Assembly: GCA_017453605.1 (NCBI GenBank)
Contig: JAFTEP010000224.1
Span: 1 to 40,523, forward strand
Direction: 5' to 3'
Length of the DNA stretch: 40,523 nucleotides
From: Clostridia bacterium
GTDB lineage: Bacteria; Bacillota; Clostridia; Oscillospirales; SIG627
The position numbers and the translations under genes are program-made. How positions within the stretch are numbered: the first letter of the stretch is position 1; every line of letters starts with the position of its first letter. A model generated the notes under the pieces. That model saw only the letters and a list, made by a program, of their open reading frames with translations. It was not told the origin of the DNA and made no database searches. This document shows positions 16,597-28,000 of this stretch, in pieces.

Positions 16597-17997
16597 TCAG
16601 ATCTCGACCCAGTCGTATTTCAGATAGGTGGTGAAGGCTTCCTTCAGCACGTCTCTGTAACTGCCGGCGCACACGGAGGTATGGTGTTTGAAGCCGCCTC
16701 TTGCAAGGTTTATGAGTTTATCCTGCAGGTTTTCGACCCTTGCGACTCCGCCGACGCCGAAGAAGCCGTCCTCTATCGGATCGTCGGTGAATTCGGCCTC
16801 GTCGGCGTAAATGACGATCTTTCCGTCCTTTGTCTGGCAGTTGGAGAGAGTTATGGGCATAGGCTTTATCCTGCCCTCGTTGCAGCCCCAGCCGGAGCCC
16901 GGATCGGTCTTGTCGAACATCTTGTGGTTTGTCACCGTGCCCTTGCAGGTCATCAGGCTCTGCGCGACGGAGCCGCAGTGGAAGAGAATGACCTTGTTCT
17001 CGTCGTCGCCGTAGTTGTTGTTCCAGTCGAGCACCGCCGAGGCCCCCTCGGATGCGAGGCTCATGGCGCGCATACAGACAGCGGAGCATATATCTATCTC
17101 GCAGGAGGCGGTGATCCCGCGGTCGTTCAGCTCGCCGAGAAGCACGCAGGGACAAACTCTCAGATGGTTCTCCATCTCGTTCCAGCATCTGAGAGCCAAA
17201 GCGTCGAGGTGATAGGTTTCGACGTATTCGTCCAGCACGACTGAGAGCTTTGCGAGGGTGTTCATGTTTTCTCCCGGCACAAGAGAGCAGTTCGTGTAGT
17301 CGTTGAGGCGCCTGATCTTTGCGACGACTTTCGGATCGCCGTCGGACAGGGCGGCGATCTTGCCGAAGACCTCTGAGAGATCGAAGCTCTCCACGTTGAT
17401 CCCGTACTTCTGCAGGGCGATCTCGTCGAAGCGCACCGTCTTGAAGGCGGTGGTGCGCGCGCCGATGCAGCCGAGATTGAAGCGCTTCATCCCGTTCACG
17501 ACGCGGCAGACCGCGGCAAAATCATCAAGGTTTTTCCTGAACTTCGGGCTCAGAGGATGCACGACGTGGGGCTTGAACACGGAAAACGGCACCCCGTACT
17601 GGGTGAAGACGTCTGTGACGGAGAACTTTCCGCAGTAGGCGTCGCGTCTGTGGGCAAAGTCCATTTTGCCGATCTCGTCGGGATACGCCTGCATCAGGAT
17701 CGGCACGCCCGCATCCTGCAGCGCGGCGATCGCACCGTTCTCGTCGGCAAAAATGGGCATCGAAAAGATCACGCCGTCGAATTCGCCCTCGTGAAGTTTG
17801 AGCCATTCGGCGTAAAGCCTTCCCTCCTCGCGGGTCTCGATGCCGCCGCAGCGCGTGGCGTCGCGGTCCATCATTATGAAGTCGTACCCGGCGTCGGTGA
17901 GCGCCTTCGCCATGTCCTCGCGCGCGCCGTAGATCAGTTCGCCGGGCATGAAGCTCCGGTTGCAGAACGCGAGCGCGAATTTCATTTTCTTTTTCAT
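16597..17997 (-). CDS. L-fucose/L-arabinose isomerase-family protein
   Basis: ATG 17997 (MKKKMKFALAFCNRSF...) with AAGGG 7 nt upstream is the start; the open frame continues upstream but only through the divergent promoter region. The 466 residues fit the short isomerase family related to FucI/AraA. A first alpha/beta domain (about 5-170) includes GVIFSMPIFADENGAI and LMQAYPDEIGKMDF. A second domain carries candidate metal and catalytic residues: E300 and D302 in CEIDICSAVC, D324 in VLDWNNNYGDD and H340 in LFHCGS. The family interconverts aldoses and ketoses using Mn2+, but several members have unknown substrates. Divergent transcription from a PocR-AraC regulator suggests induction by a sugar or its catabolite. 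No kinase, aldolase or transporter for the sugar is adjacent, so the pathway is incomplete here. Confidence 0.85.
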   Translation of the reverse strand: MKKKMKFALAFCNRSFMPGELIYGAREDMAKALTDAGYDFIMMDRDATRCGGIETREEGRLYAEWLKLHEGEFDGVIFSMPIFADENGAIAALQDAGVPILMQAYPDEIGKMDFAHRRDAYCGKFSVTDVFTQYGVPFSVFKPHVVHPLSPKFRKNLDDFAAVCRVVNGMKRFNLGCIGARTTAFKTVRFDEIALQKYGINVESFDLSEVFGKIAALSDGDPKVVAKIRRLNDYTNCSLVPGENMNTLAKLSVVLDEYVETYHLDALALRCWNEMENHLRVCPCVLLGELNDRGITASCEIDICSAVCMRAMSLASEGASAVLDWNNNYGDDENKVILFHCGSVAQSLMTCKGTVTNHKMFDKTDPGSGWGCNEGRIKPMPITLSNCQTKDGKIVIYADEAEFTDDPIEDGFFGVGGVARVENLQDKLINLARGGFKHHTSVCAGSYRDVLKEAFTTYLKYDWVEI

Positions 17998-18111
17998 GTT
18001 CCATCCCTTTCGAAAAACGAATATATCATTTTCAGACGCGCCGGAAAAACCTCCTCCGGCGCAATTTTTCCCATTCCATTGTAAAAGAAGAAAAAGAAAA
18101 AATATATAGAT

Positions 18112-18155
18112 TTTTGTTCGTTTTACTTTGATTTTGTTCGAGAGTGTGGTAAAAT
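18112..18155 (+). promoter_or_regulatory. Promoter and putative AraC-type operator of the PocR-AraC gene
   Basis: The 9-mer TTTTGTTCG occurs at 18112-18120 and again at 18132-18140, the same face of the helix at 20 bp. The regulator's promoter has -35 TTGATT (18128-18133), a 16-bp spacer and -10 TAAAAT (18150-18155), so the second repeat overlaps the -35. AraC-family proteins commonly bind such direct repeats. The rest of 17998-18195 is A/T-rich and carries the divergent isomerase promoter, which I could not define. Confidence 0.55.
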
Positions 18156-18195
18156 ACAAACAGTCATACCCGTTTGGAATCAAGAGGTGGTTTTT

Positions 18196-19032
18196 TTGAT
18201 CTCGATCTTCGATCCCGACAAGCTGCGGGATCTGTTGAAAGACTATTATGAGCTCACCCGGATCCGCATCACCGTCTTCGACGGGAACCTCAGCGAACTT
18301 GTCTCCTATCCCGAAGACGTCGCGCCCTACTGCGCCGTCATCCGCTCCAATCGCGCCGGATTCGAAGCCTGTATGCGCTGCGACCGGGAGGCTTGCGAAC
18401 GCGCGGCAAAAAAGCGCGGCACGCATATATACCGCTGTCACGCCGGTCTTACCGAGGCGGTGACGCCCCTGTACGTCGGTGACGTGCTGGCGGGCTATCT
18501 TCTCTGCGGACACGCGTTCGTCTACGAAGACCACAAAGAGGGGATCGCCGCCGTGGAGCGACTCACGGAGGACCTTGACCTCGACAGAACTCTCCTTCGC
18601 AAAGCGCTCCGGACTGCGCGCCCGATGGGTGAGGGGTTCGTCCGTTCCGCCGCGCATATACTTCACGCCGTGGCTTCATTTCTGATCTTGGAGCGCATGG
18701 CTGCGCTCAAAGAGGATCTTCTCGCCGTGAGGCTGAACGCCTACCTGTCCTCACACTTCACCGAGAAAAACTGCGCGTCAGAGGCGGGCGCGCATCTCGG
18801 TGTGGGGAAGACGAAGCTTTACGAGCTCTCACGTCAGCTCTACGGACGGGGGATAGCCGCCCGGATCCGCGCCCTGAGAATGGAAAAGGCAAAGTCTCTC
18901 CTTCTTGAGCGCCGGGATCTGACAGTCGCCGAGATCGCATCGCTCTCGGGATACGCCGACTACAACTATTTCATCACCGTCTTTTCCCGCGAGACCGGCA
19001 AAACGCCCGGCGCTTTCCGAAACAGTCGATGA
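18196..19032 (+). CDS. PocR-domain AraC-family transcriptional regulator
   Basis: The AGAGGTGG ribosome binding site (18183-18190) lies 5 nt before a TTG at 18196, so I take TTG as the start; GTG 18187 would lie inside that site. The PocR ligand-binding domain fills residues about 1-165, with its cysteine pattern in FEACMRCDREACERA and YRCHAGLTEAVTPL. The AraC HTH fills about 175-278, with two helix-turn-helices (GVGKTKLYELSRQLYG and LTVAEIASLSGYADYNYFI). PocR domains are known from the cobalamin/propanediol regulator and are thought to bind small diols. L-fucose and L-rhamnose fermentation yields 1,2-propanediol, which fits the divergent isomerase, but this link is inference. The gene is followed by a strong terminator. 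Confidence 0.93.
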   Translation: MISIFDPDKLRDLLKDYYELTRIRITVFDGNLSELVSYPEDVAPYCAVIRSNRAGFEACMRCDREACERAAKKRGTHIYRCHAGLTEAVTPLYVGDVLAGYLLCGHAFVYEDHKEGIAAVERLTEDLDLDRTLLRKALRTARPMGEGFVRSAAHILHAVASFLILERMAALKEDLLAVRLNAYLSSHFTEKNCASEAGAHLGVGKTKLYELSRQLYGRGIAARIRALRMEKAKSLLLERRDLTVAEIASLSGYADYNYFITVFSRETGKTPGAFRNSR

Positions 19033-19048
19033 TAACGCTTACGAAAAA

Positions 19049-19075
19049 TCTGCCCGCGCTGTCAGCGCGGGCAGA
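19049..19075. terminator. Bidirectional terminator
   Basis: A perfect 12-bp stem, TCTGCCCGCGCT with AGCGCGGGCAGA, has a 3-nt loop. The plus side is followed by TTTGGTTTTG and the minus side by TTTTTCG. It ends both the PocR-AraC gene and the convergent giant surface-protein operon. Confidence 0.93.
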
Positions 19076-19093
19076 TTTGGTTTTGTTGTCAGA

Positions 19094-22000
19094 TCACGGA
19101 GCCGAGGAGAGGCGTTTTGCGGTGATGCCGCTTGAGTCGACTCTAACCTCGAACCAGACGGGCGCGTCGTTATATCCGGCGGGCGCCTCGGTCTCTTTCA
19201 GATAATACTTGCCGTAGGGGAGCTTTCCGATCCAGAACGCGCCGGTCTCGCCGGATACGCAGTCGGATGCGACGACGGTCATATCCACGCGGAGGATGTC
19301 GAATTTCGCGCCGGAGAGCGACTGGAAGCTCGTGTTGATCTTTCTGAAGATGACCTTTCTCTCAGCCCGGGATTCGTTGAGCAGTCCGTAGACGGGGATA
19401 TCGGGGACCGCGTCCACGGTCGTGCTGTCCGACATACGCTCTACGAGGTAGTCAGAGCCCGCCGGGAGAGTGATCCCTTCGACCGTGGTGCCCGCCGCTC
19501 CGACGGTCACCCTGTAGATGTAGCTGTTGGTGCGGCAGCCTGTCACTGTGCCGATCTCGGTCATGTAGTAGACTCCGTTCGGGACCTTGAAGCCCACGTT
19601 GAAGCCGTTGACGTCGAGCGTCGTCGCGGAGGTCACCGTGTCGGTCTTGGTTGTGCCCACGGTGAGGCTGACGCGTCCCGAGGTGCCCTTGGCGACCGCG
19701 TCGGAATAGGAAGTGTAGAGCGAGAAGACTGCGCCGGGAAGCGCGTTTCCGAAGCCGTCGATCTTCCTGAAGAAGACCTCTTTTCCGCCCGATCCGTTGG
19801 TGAAGGTCAGCGTCAGGTCGTCGCCGGGAACGCTCACGATCGTATAGGACCTTGAGTTCTCAGCCCAGGAGGTGCTGCCGGTGTATCCGCCGCCGGCAGT
19901 GTAATATGCCGCCGCCGTCGTCTGATAGTCGTCCTCGAGAGTCAGGGTGGGATCCGTGGTCCCGCTCAGACCGGTCTCGCGGACCTGCAGGCGCGCGCCG
20001 ACCGGAAGGGTCAGGACCATCGTGCCGCCGTGCCGGAGCGTGAAGCTGTACTGGCCGCTTGCGTCTGTCAGAACGTCGTCTGAATCGTCGGCTGGCGTCC
20101 CGTTGACGAAGATCGCATATCCCGGGATGCCGGTCGCGCCCTTGCTCAGCGTCGCCACGAACGTGAAGGTGCCGGAGGTGTCGTCCGCGGTGACTTCCTT
20201 TTCGACGGTGACGTCGACGGTCTTTGCCTTATTGGTGAAGGAGATCAGATCCTTGTCGTTCGACGCGGCGACGGTCGTGTAGGTGTAGGAGCTGCCCGTA
20301 TCGGCGGGAACGACTTCGTTCGAGCCGTTTGTGATCCTGTAATAAGTCTCGTACGTCTCGGCTATGGTCACCAAACTGGAACTGCTGACTCGTCTGGAGA
20401 CTTCCTCGGCGACAGTAAGGTTGGCCGCGCCGATCGGGACGGTGAAGGTGGTCCTGCTGCCGCTCGCGAGGGCGATTGCGTTCTCGCCGGATTTGTTGAC
20501 CGTCTCGGTCACACCGTTCAGGGTGTTGCTGTAAGAGACCGCGAAATAGAACGTACGTCCGGATCCGAGGAGCGGGTCGATGAGGGTCTTTTCGATCGAC
20601 AGATCGACCGTCTTCTGGTTGTAGACGGTCACCAGGAATCCGTCGGTCTTGTTGCCGGTGATCACGATGTGCATCGCGTCGTCGGAGGTCACGGTGTCGT
20701 CACCGGAGACCGTCAGTGTCACGTCTCTGTCGAGACCGAGATATCCGCTCTGGACCCAGTGCTCGATGAGGGAATACTCGCCGACGGAGAGGATGCCGTC
20801 GTAGATCAGGTTGTCGTCCGGCGTCGTGTACTTGTGGTTGACGATCGAGGAAACGTCGGCGCGGAGGCTGAACTGAGCCTCGACGTCCGTGTAGGTCGTC
20901 GTTCCGTCGAATCCCACGAGCACGATGCGAACGGGGTAGGATTTGAGAGTGTTGGTGAAGGTCAGCGTCTCGTCGGCGGTGACCGTGAACTTGTAGACGT
21001 TGTCGGCGGCGTCGGTGTCCGCCGAGCCGTTCTGAGCGGCCGCCGTGACGTCGAAGCTGTTGTCGGCGATCTCGGTCACCGTCAGGATCGCGCCGACCGG
21101 GATTTTCTCGGCGAAGGCCGTGCCTGTGGAGGAGGAGCTGAGGACGGAGATGTTCTGAAGGGTCTTTGTGACGGTCACTCCGTCTTCGGTGAGGGTGTAG
21201 CTTCCTCTGAAGGTGAACGCCATGTCGGCGGGATGATTTTTGAGGACCTTTTTCACGGTCACCTCGGCCGTCTTGCGGGCGTTGGTGTAGAAGACCGTGC
21301 CGCCGGTGGTGTAGTTGGTCCAGGAAAGGAGGTTCCCGTTAGTGGTAAGGCTGTCCGGGATGATCTCGGACTCGACCGAGGAGGTGGTGATGTAGTTTGT
21401 GTATTCCGCCTCAACGACCTTGATCTCGAGGTAGAAGTTCACGACCGCGGAAACGTTGATGTCGCCGGTCGTGACGACCAGCGCGGATCCGATCGGCTGA
21501 TCGTTCGTCCCGTATTTCTGGATGGTCTGGGTGACCTTCGCCTTCCCGGTGCTCTCGCCGTCGATGACCTCGGTGACGATGACCATATACTGCTCGTTGG
21601 TGAGCGAGATCACGGGAGAAGTCCTCTCGGTGATGGTCCCGTTGATGTGGGCCTCGTCGTTGCGGTAGGAGCCCTTGAAGGAGACGGTGAAGTCGAATTC
21701 CTTGTCCTGTTTTCCGGGCTCGGGGATCAGCTTGTAGACCCTGACCGTGTTCGCCTTGTCGTCGCTGCTCCAGATCGCATACAGCGTGACGACGTCGTTG
21801 TGGTCAGTGTCTTTTGCCTCGAAGAAGTCGGTCATGCTCGCGATCAGAAGCGAATCGGCGTTGCTCGCGAGATACTCCGGCAGATCTGTGCCGTTTTCGA
21901 TGTCCGGACGGAGAGAAGGATCCTCGTCCCAGCCGACGAAGGTCCACGCCAGACGCGTGCCGGTGCCGGGCAGGGTGTAGGGGAGTCCGACGTAGTTGTC

Positions 22001-25000
22001 GTCGGTCGAATAGTTCGAGAAGTAGACCTCGGTGCGGCTTCCGTTCCAGTTCTGGTCGAGGATCAGGACCTTGTCGGCCTTCCTGGTCGTGAAGGTGACG
22101 GTCAGACCCTTCTCGGTGTCGCTGTGGTTCTCCTTGAGCATATCGGTGATGCTGAAGGAGGCAAGGTTCTCTTTGTGTCCCGCGGGATGTCCGTCCTTCA
22201 CGCCGTTCAGATCGGTCTCCCAGTAGAGCATATAGCCCGTGCCGAGGTTGTTGGTGCCGGTGATCGTGATGTTCTTATCGGCGCCGTTGGGGATCGCGAG
22301 TCTGAGCGTCTCGCCCTGATGCACGACGATGTTGGAAAGGCTGTCGAGCGGGATGCGCTCGTAGACGCCTCTCTTCTCGTTGACGACTGTCAGCGCGGTG
22401 CCGTCGGTAGAAGTCAGGGAGAGAGTGATGTCTCCGTGGTTCTCCTCGGTGTTGTTGACGATGTTCAGATAGACCATCGGCTCCCAGACCGCGTAGATCG
22501 TGCGGTCCTCGTGTCTCTGGACCGCGATGATCGAGTCGGCGGGGTAGGTTGCGACGTAGTCGCCCTCGTCCGGTAGATCGTCAAAGCCGATGAGCAGATA
22601 GCCCGAAGGATGCCGGAAGTAGTTGACGCCGACCGGATCGAGCGCGTTGCCGGAAATATCGTCAGTCAGCTTGGTGGAGTAGCGGTAGAGGTGCGCGTTG
22701 ACGCTGCTCTGGATATCGCAGAACGCGATCGTGTCTGTGTCGGGGTCCATGACGAGTGTTCCTACGCCGTCCCAGTCGAGATCCCTCAGAGCTGAAAGCT
22801 CGGTGCCTTCGACCAGATCGTCCCCCTCGTAGTAGGAGCCCGTGGTGAGATATCCCGAGTTGGCGTCGAGAGTGAGATCGGTCACGTAGGGACGTCTGTA
22901 GGAGGAATCCTTCTCCTCGTAGACCGCCTGGATGTAGATGTAGCTCGACTTGTCGGCAAACGCGGCGCTGACGATGAAGTCGTCGCCCGGATCGTAGAAC
23001 TTTCCGGGTTCAAGAGGATTGTAGACGACGTTGCCGCCTCCGTCGACCGACTGGCTCACAAGACGCCAGCCGCGGAAGATATACTCGTCGGTAGTGAGGC
23101 CGTTCGCGGTAAGACCGGTGGGCTGCTGGAGGATCTCGGTCTTGGAACCGTCCGCGTAGTTGGATCCGGGTGCAAACGGATCCTCCCACTGATCCATGAA
23201 CATCGCGCCGTTGATGATCGTGCCGTCTTCCATCTTGTATTCGGGGATGTAATGGATGCGGTATCCGGCGTCCAGACGCCACTGGGCGCGCAGGGTCAGA
23301 GCCCCGGATACGGGAGTCGAGAAGTTGTAGGGCATGGAGCTGGTGCCGGTCTCGTTGCCTTCGTTGTCATAGAAGACTTCATACCAGCCTAAGAATTCAT
23401 AGTGCTCGCCGGAGAAGATATAGCGGTATTTCTGATCGGAAACGTAGGTGTTGCGCCAGGCGGCCTCGCCGAGGAGGGTGGTCCCGGAGATGTATCCGCC
23501 CTGCAGGTTGCCCTTGACCCAGTCGCGGTAGAACAGGTAGTACTGATGGAGCTCGTCCTCGGTCATATAGAGGGCGTTGCGCAGATCGGAGGGGAGAGAG
23601 CTTCCGTCGGTGGGCAGGTTCTGAGTGTTGACGTAGTAGTAGACGGTCTCGCCGTTTGCGGCGTAATCAGCGGCCGCGGCGTCGCTCAGAGGCACGTAGG
23701 TGCGGTTCAGGGCGTATTCGCCGACCATCTCGCCGTAGATGCCGTTGAAGTAGGTGGACTGGTCGCTCCTGTAGCCGGTGTCGGCCGCGCGTTCCAGATC
23801 TCCTTCTGAATTGTATATCTCGGAGCGGTTGAAGGTCGCGAAGGGCACCCACGAGGGATCGTAGGCGTCCGCGGAGTAGCTGACAGCGTTGCCGTCGGCG
23901 TCCCACCAGTAGTTGTTGTAGCCCTTGCGGTTCATCTCGGCGCCGTTGTTGTTGTAATTGTGGTTGACGTGGTCGATCTCGGCGCCGTTGGGGTCGATTT
24001 TGACGCGGTATCTGACGGGCTTGTAGATCGCGTAGAGGACGATCTGACCGTCCGGCATGGTCCTGTTGAAGTCGAAGGCGTTTCCGACTCCGTCGATGTT
24101 CTCATACCAGCCGGCGAAGGTGTGACCCTCGGGGGTGTTCTCTATCGCGAGCTGAGTATGGGCGTCGTCCGCCGCGGAGAGATCCTGCCCGTAGTAGTAG
24201 GTATAGGACCCGAGCTCATTGTTGTTTGAGTCCTTGAAGGTGAGCGTGTGATCGTTGGGCTGGAAGCGGAAGACCATTATCATACCGGTCCCGACCCCGG
24301 CAGCTTCAAGTTCGGCGACGGTGTAGGCGCCGTAGGTGTTGTTGCTGGCGGGGTTCAGCTCGGTGCCCGCGTTGTTGATGACCTTCGTGTCGACCAGGGT
24401 GTAGCCGTAGTAGGTCGGAGGCGTCTGATCCTTGGGGTTGGAGCCCGAGCCCGCGGTGATGACGAACTTCGAGGTCGGCTCGGAGGGATATTCGCGGGTG
24501 TCCACGTCCGCAAGGTAGATGCGGTAGAGGTACTTGTGAGAGTTGTTCAGTGTTGTGTACCTGCAGTGGAATTCCTGCGTGATCCCGTACTCGCCGGAGG
24601 TCGTGTTCGTGTCGTGGGCGGGATCGCTTATCGAGACCGCGGTATATGTATCGGGGTTGCCGTCCGTGCGGCCGCCGTTGACGTAGCCCGTGTTCCTGTT
24701 TCCTCCGGTGAGGATCAGGTCCTCGGAGATCGTCTCGAACAGACCCTTGATACTGGAGCTGACTCTGTACCAGTAGTAGCTGTCCTGCTGCGGGATCCAG
24801 CCGACGAACAGATAGGAGTTGGTGCCGTTGACTCTCTTCGGCTGAGTGCCGGGGTATTCGTCGATGATGGTCTCGCCGAATTTGCCGGTGATCTCGTAGT
24901 AGAAGACGATGTAGTTCGATCCGCCGTTTGTCGTGGTGTAGGTCCCGTTATATTCGGAGGGTCCGAACGGGTTGGTGTTGCCGAGAGAATAGCGGTTTGT

Positions 25001-28000
25001 CGTCAGGAAGCCGTCATATCCGCCGCCGTCTGCCGAATTGGTGACGTAGCTGACGAAATATTCCCAGGTGCCCTGCATCGTGGTCTGCCTGTAGAGCGCG
25101 CCGCCGTAGACCGCCATCGGGTAGACCGTGCCGGTATAGGAGTTCCCGTTATAGGAATAGGAATAGGTGTTGTTTTCTCCGGCGGGGACGGCGGGAATGT
25201 AGGCGCCAGCCGCGCCGTAGCCGCCCTCGGCGTCATAGAAATAGGAGGCGCCGCCGCGGGAAACGACGTGAGTCGCGTCGGTCTCGGGATAAGTCGTTGA
25301 GCCGCCGTTTTTGGCGCGGGTGTAGCGAGTGCCGGTGTAGGGCGCGCCATTCAGAGTGTACTCCCAGGATGTGGTGGAAGTGTCGGTCTTCTCGTAGAGG
25401 TAGGTGGTGTAATTGCCGCTTCTTAATGTGAAACGGTTGTAACCGCCGCCCGATCTGTAATACAGAGAATAGTTGCCCGATTTCAGACGGTTATTGTTTC
25501 CGTCCCAGGTCCAGTTTGTACTGTTGTCGTTTGTCGTGCTGATCTGGATCGTGGAGCTATTGTTGTTATTGCGAATAAAATAACCGCCGTTTGAGAACTT
25601 CCAGGCGTTCCCGTTCGCCGTTGCGGTCCAGACAGCGGTGGCGTTAACACCGCTCGAGGAAATATACGGCGCGTTGATGCTCGAGGTCGCCGCGTTGACC
25701 GTTATGCCGACGTTTGAGTAGTTGGCGCCGTTGTGTCCAAGCGCGTAACCGGAACCGTTGTTGTTTCTCGAAACGATCAAATACTCGTTTCCGTCTGTCA
25801 GAGTGGAAGTCAGCTTATATACAGGATCGCCCGGAACTGTCGTCGGAGTTCCGACGAGTTCGACGTAATCTCCGTTTGCGTTTACGCCGTAAAGCCCGCT
25901 TTCGGCGTTGGAAGAGGTCGAGCTGTAAACATATTCCGGCTTGTAAAGATGGACGGTGCTTTCGACGGTCGCGGTCAGGGGAACGTAGTCGCTGCCGATC
26001 AGGCCGTAGGGAACGCCGTTCGCGTCGGCGACGATCCAGTTGCCGTCGACGTCCTTGATGAGCGCGGTGTACGCGCCGTTGACGACGCCGTAGACCGTTC
26101 CGGTGTGCGACGCGGCCTCGGAGGGGGTCATCGTCGTGTAGGTGACGGTCGAGCCCGTGGTGCTCGTCTGGCGCGCGAAGCCGATATCGAATCTGAGCGT
26201 GTAGATATTGCGGTCGTAGTAGACGTTGACTATCGTGCTTCCGTCGCCCTCGATCGTCTGCTGGCGGATGCCGGACTGGACTCCGGCGGCGCTCTTGTCC
26301 TGATCCTCGCTGAGGTGGCAGAACCTGAGCTTGTTGTCCCTGTAGAGATCGGTGTTCGAGGCGATCTGCGTCGCCTCCGTCTGTGTGCCCGAAAGTCCCT
26401 GCAGAACTTCATAGGTCAGCAGGGTGTAGTTGTCGTCGTTGGCGTTCTGCAGCCAGTAGACTACGGTATAGGGCGTCAGTTCCGAGGTCCATTCGGCGTA
26501 GAGATTCAGAGATTCGAGGCCCTTGTAGACGTACAGCTTTCCGTTCTCGACCGTGAAGCGCTTGTGGGTCGTGCCCCCGACTGTGACTGAGTTGGTGTAA
26601 TTCGACGCGGTGTAGGCGCAGCTGTCGTCGCTCACCCATTGGGTCAGCTTGTAGGCCCTGCGGTTCTCGGTGACGGTCTGGAGATTGCCCGCATTGTCGA
26701 AGTAGTGGATCTCGACCGGCATCGCGGTGTCGATGTTGAGGATGTTTCCGTCGCTGTCGACTACCGCGTCGGCGTACCAGCCCTCAAGCTTGTAGCCGGG
26801 GCGCTTGCTGACGGGAAGCGTCTCGAACCAGGTCCCGCCGTCATCGTCGTTGGTGATGCGGTATTTTGCGGGGACGTAGGTCGCTCCGTTGCCGGATCTG
26901 CCGGTATTGAAGTAGATCCAGCGCGCTTCGTCGAAGACCGGGTAGAGATCTATCTCCTCCTCGACGAAATCGCTCTTCGAGAAGGTCGCGTAGTATTCGC
27001 CGTTCTGAGAAGTATTCGAGCTGTCGATCTCGTTTCCTTCAAGGTCGACCGTGCGGTAACGGTTCACGGTGAAGCCGTGTGCGTCGATGGTCTCCCAGCC
27101 GGAGAACACGTATTTGGTGGGGTTGGTGCTCGGGGAAGAGATGTTGCCTATGCGGACGGTGACCCGTTCGTCGCTTCCGAGAACGACCATCTTTCTCGCG
27201 TAGAGACTCGAAGCCAGATTGGGGTCGTCCTTGGTGCCGAGGTGGAAGTTGATGAAGTAGTAGTCCTCGTAGATCGGCGCCAGGAACATGTGCACTGTGC
27301 CCTCTTCGTCGAGCTCTCCGGAGCCGAAAGCGTCCTCTATCCTCCAGTAGACGATGTCTCCGACCTGAGGATCCGTTGAGGGAAGAGTCAGCGTTATTGG
27401 CTTTTCGAAGCTGAGCTTCATGGGATCGTCGGACCAGGTGTAGATGATCTGCGAGCCGTCGTCGGTGAAGCGTCCTTCGACGAGGTACCATCCGAAGAAG
27501 TACTGCTCAATAAGTCCGCCGTTCCCGTCGTCAACGCTTCTGTTCGCGGGGTTCTTGACAAATTCGAGGGATTCGCCGTTGATGAGGATCTGGGACGTCT
27601 GGTCTGTGCCGCCCTTGTTGGGGAACAGGTATTCGCCCGCCTGATATTCGACGGGGCTGAGAGTTTCGTACCCGCTGTCGGCGGAGGTGTGGTAGACGGG
27701 GTCGATGAAGTGGAACTGGACGCGCGCGGTGACGACTTTCTCGTCTCCCTCGTGGGCGATGACGACGTAAGCGGAGAAGCCGTCGGTCTTGAACTCTACG
27801 GTGCTTCCGCTGACGGACGCGTTCATGATCTCTTTGTCTTCTCCGAAGTGGACGACTTCGATCTCTTCGCCGCTGTTTTCAAGATCCTCGTCGATGAGCT
27901 CGATCCTGACGGCGACGGCATTGTTGGGCTGATATTTCTCGTTCGTGTCGGGATCCCTGAGAGTGATGTCGAAAACTCTCGCGAGAGAGAAATCCTTCGG

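Noticed and set aside
17998..18666. Extension of the isomerase frame upstream to 18666
   Set aside because: It would cover the divergent promoter and run opposite the PocR-AraC coding region; ATG 17997 has a proper ribosome binding site and matches the family start.
20669..22576. A 635-codon and other long frames opposite the giant surface protein
   Set aside because: They are Val/Asp/Gly-rich mirror frames that arise from GTC/GAC-rich codons on the coding strand.
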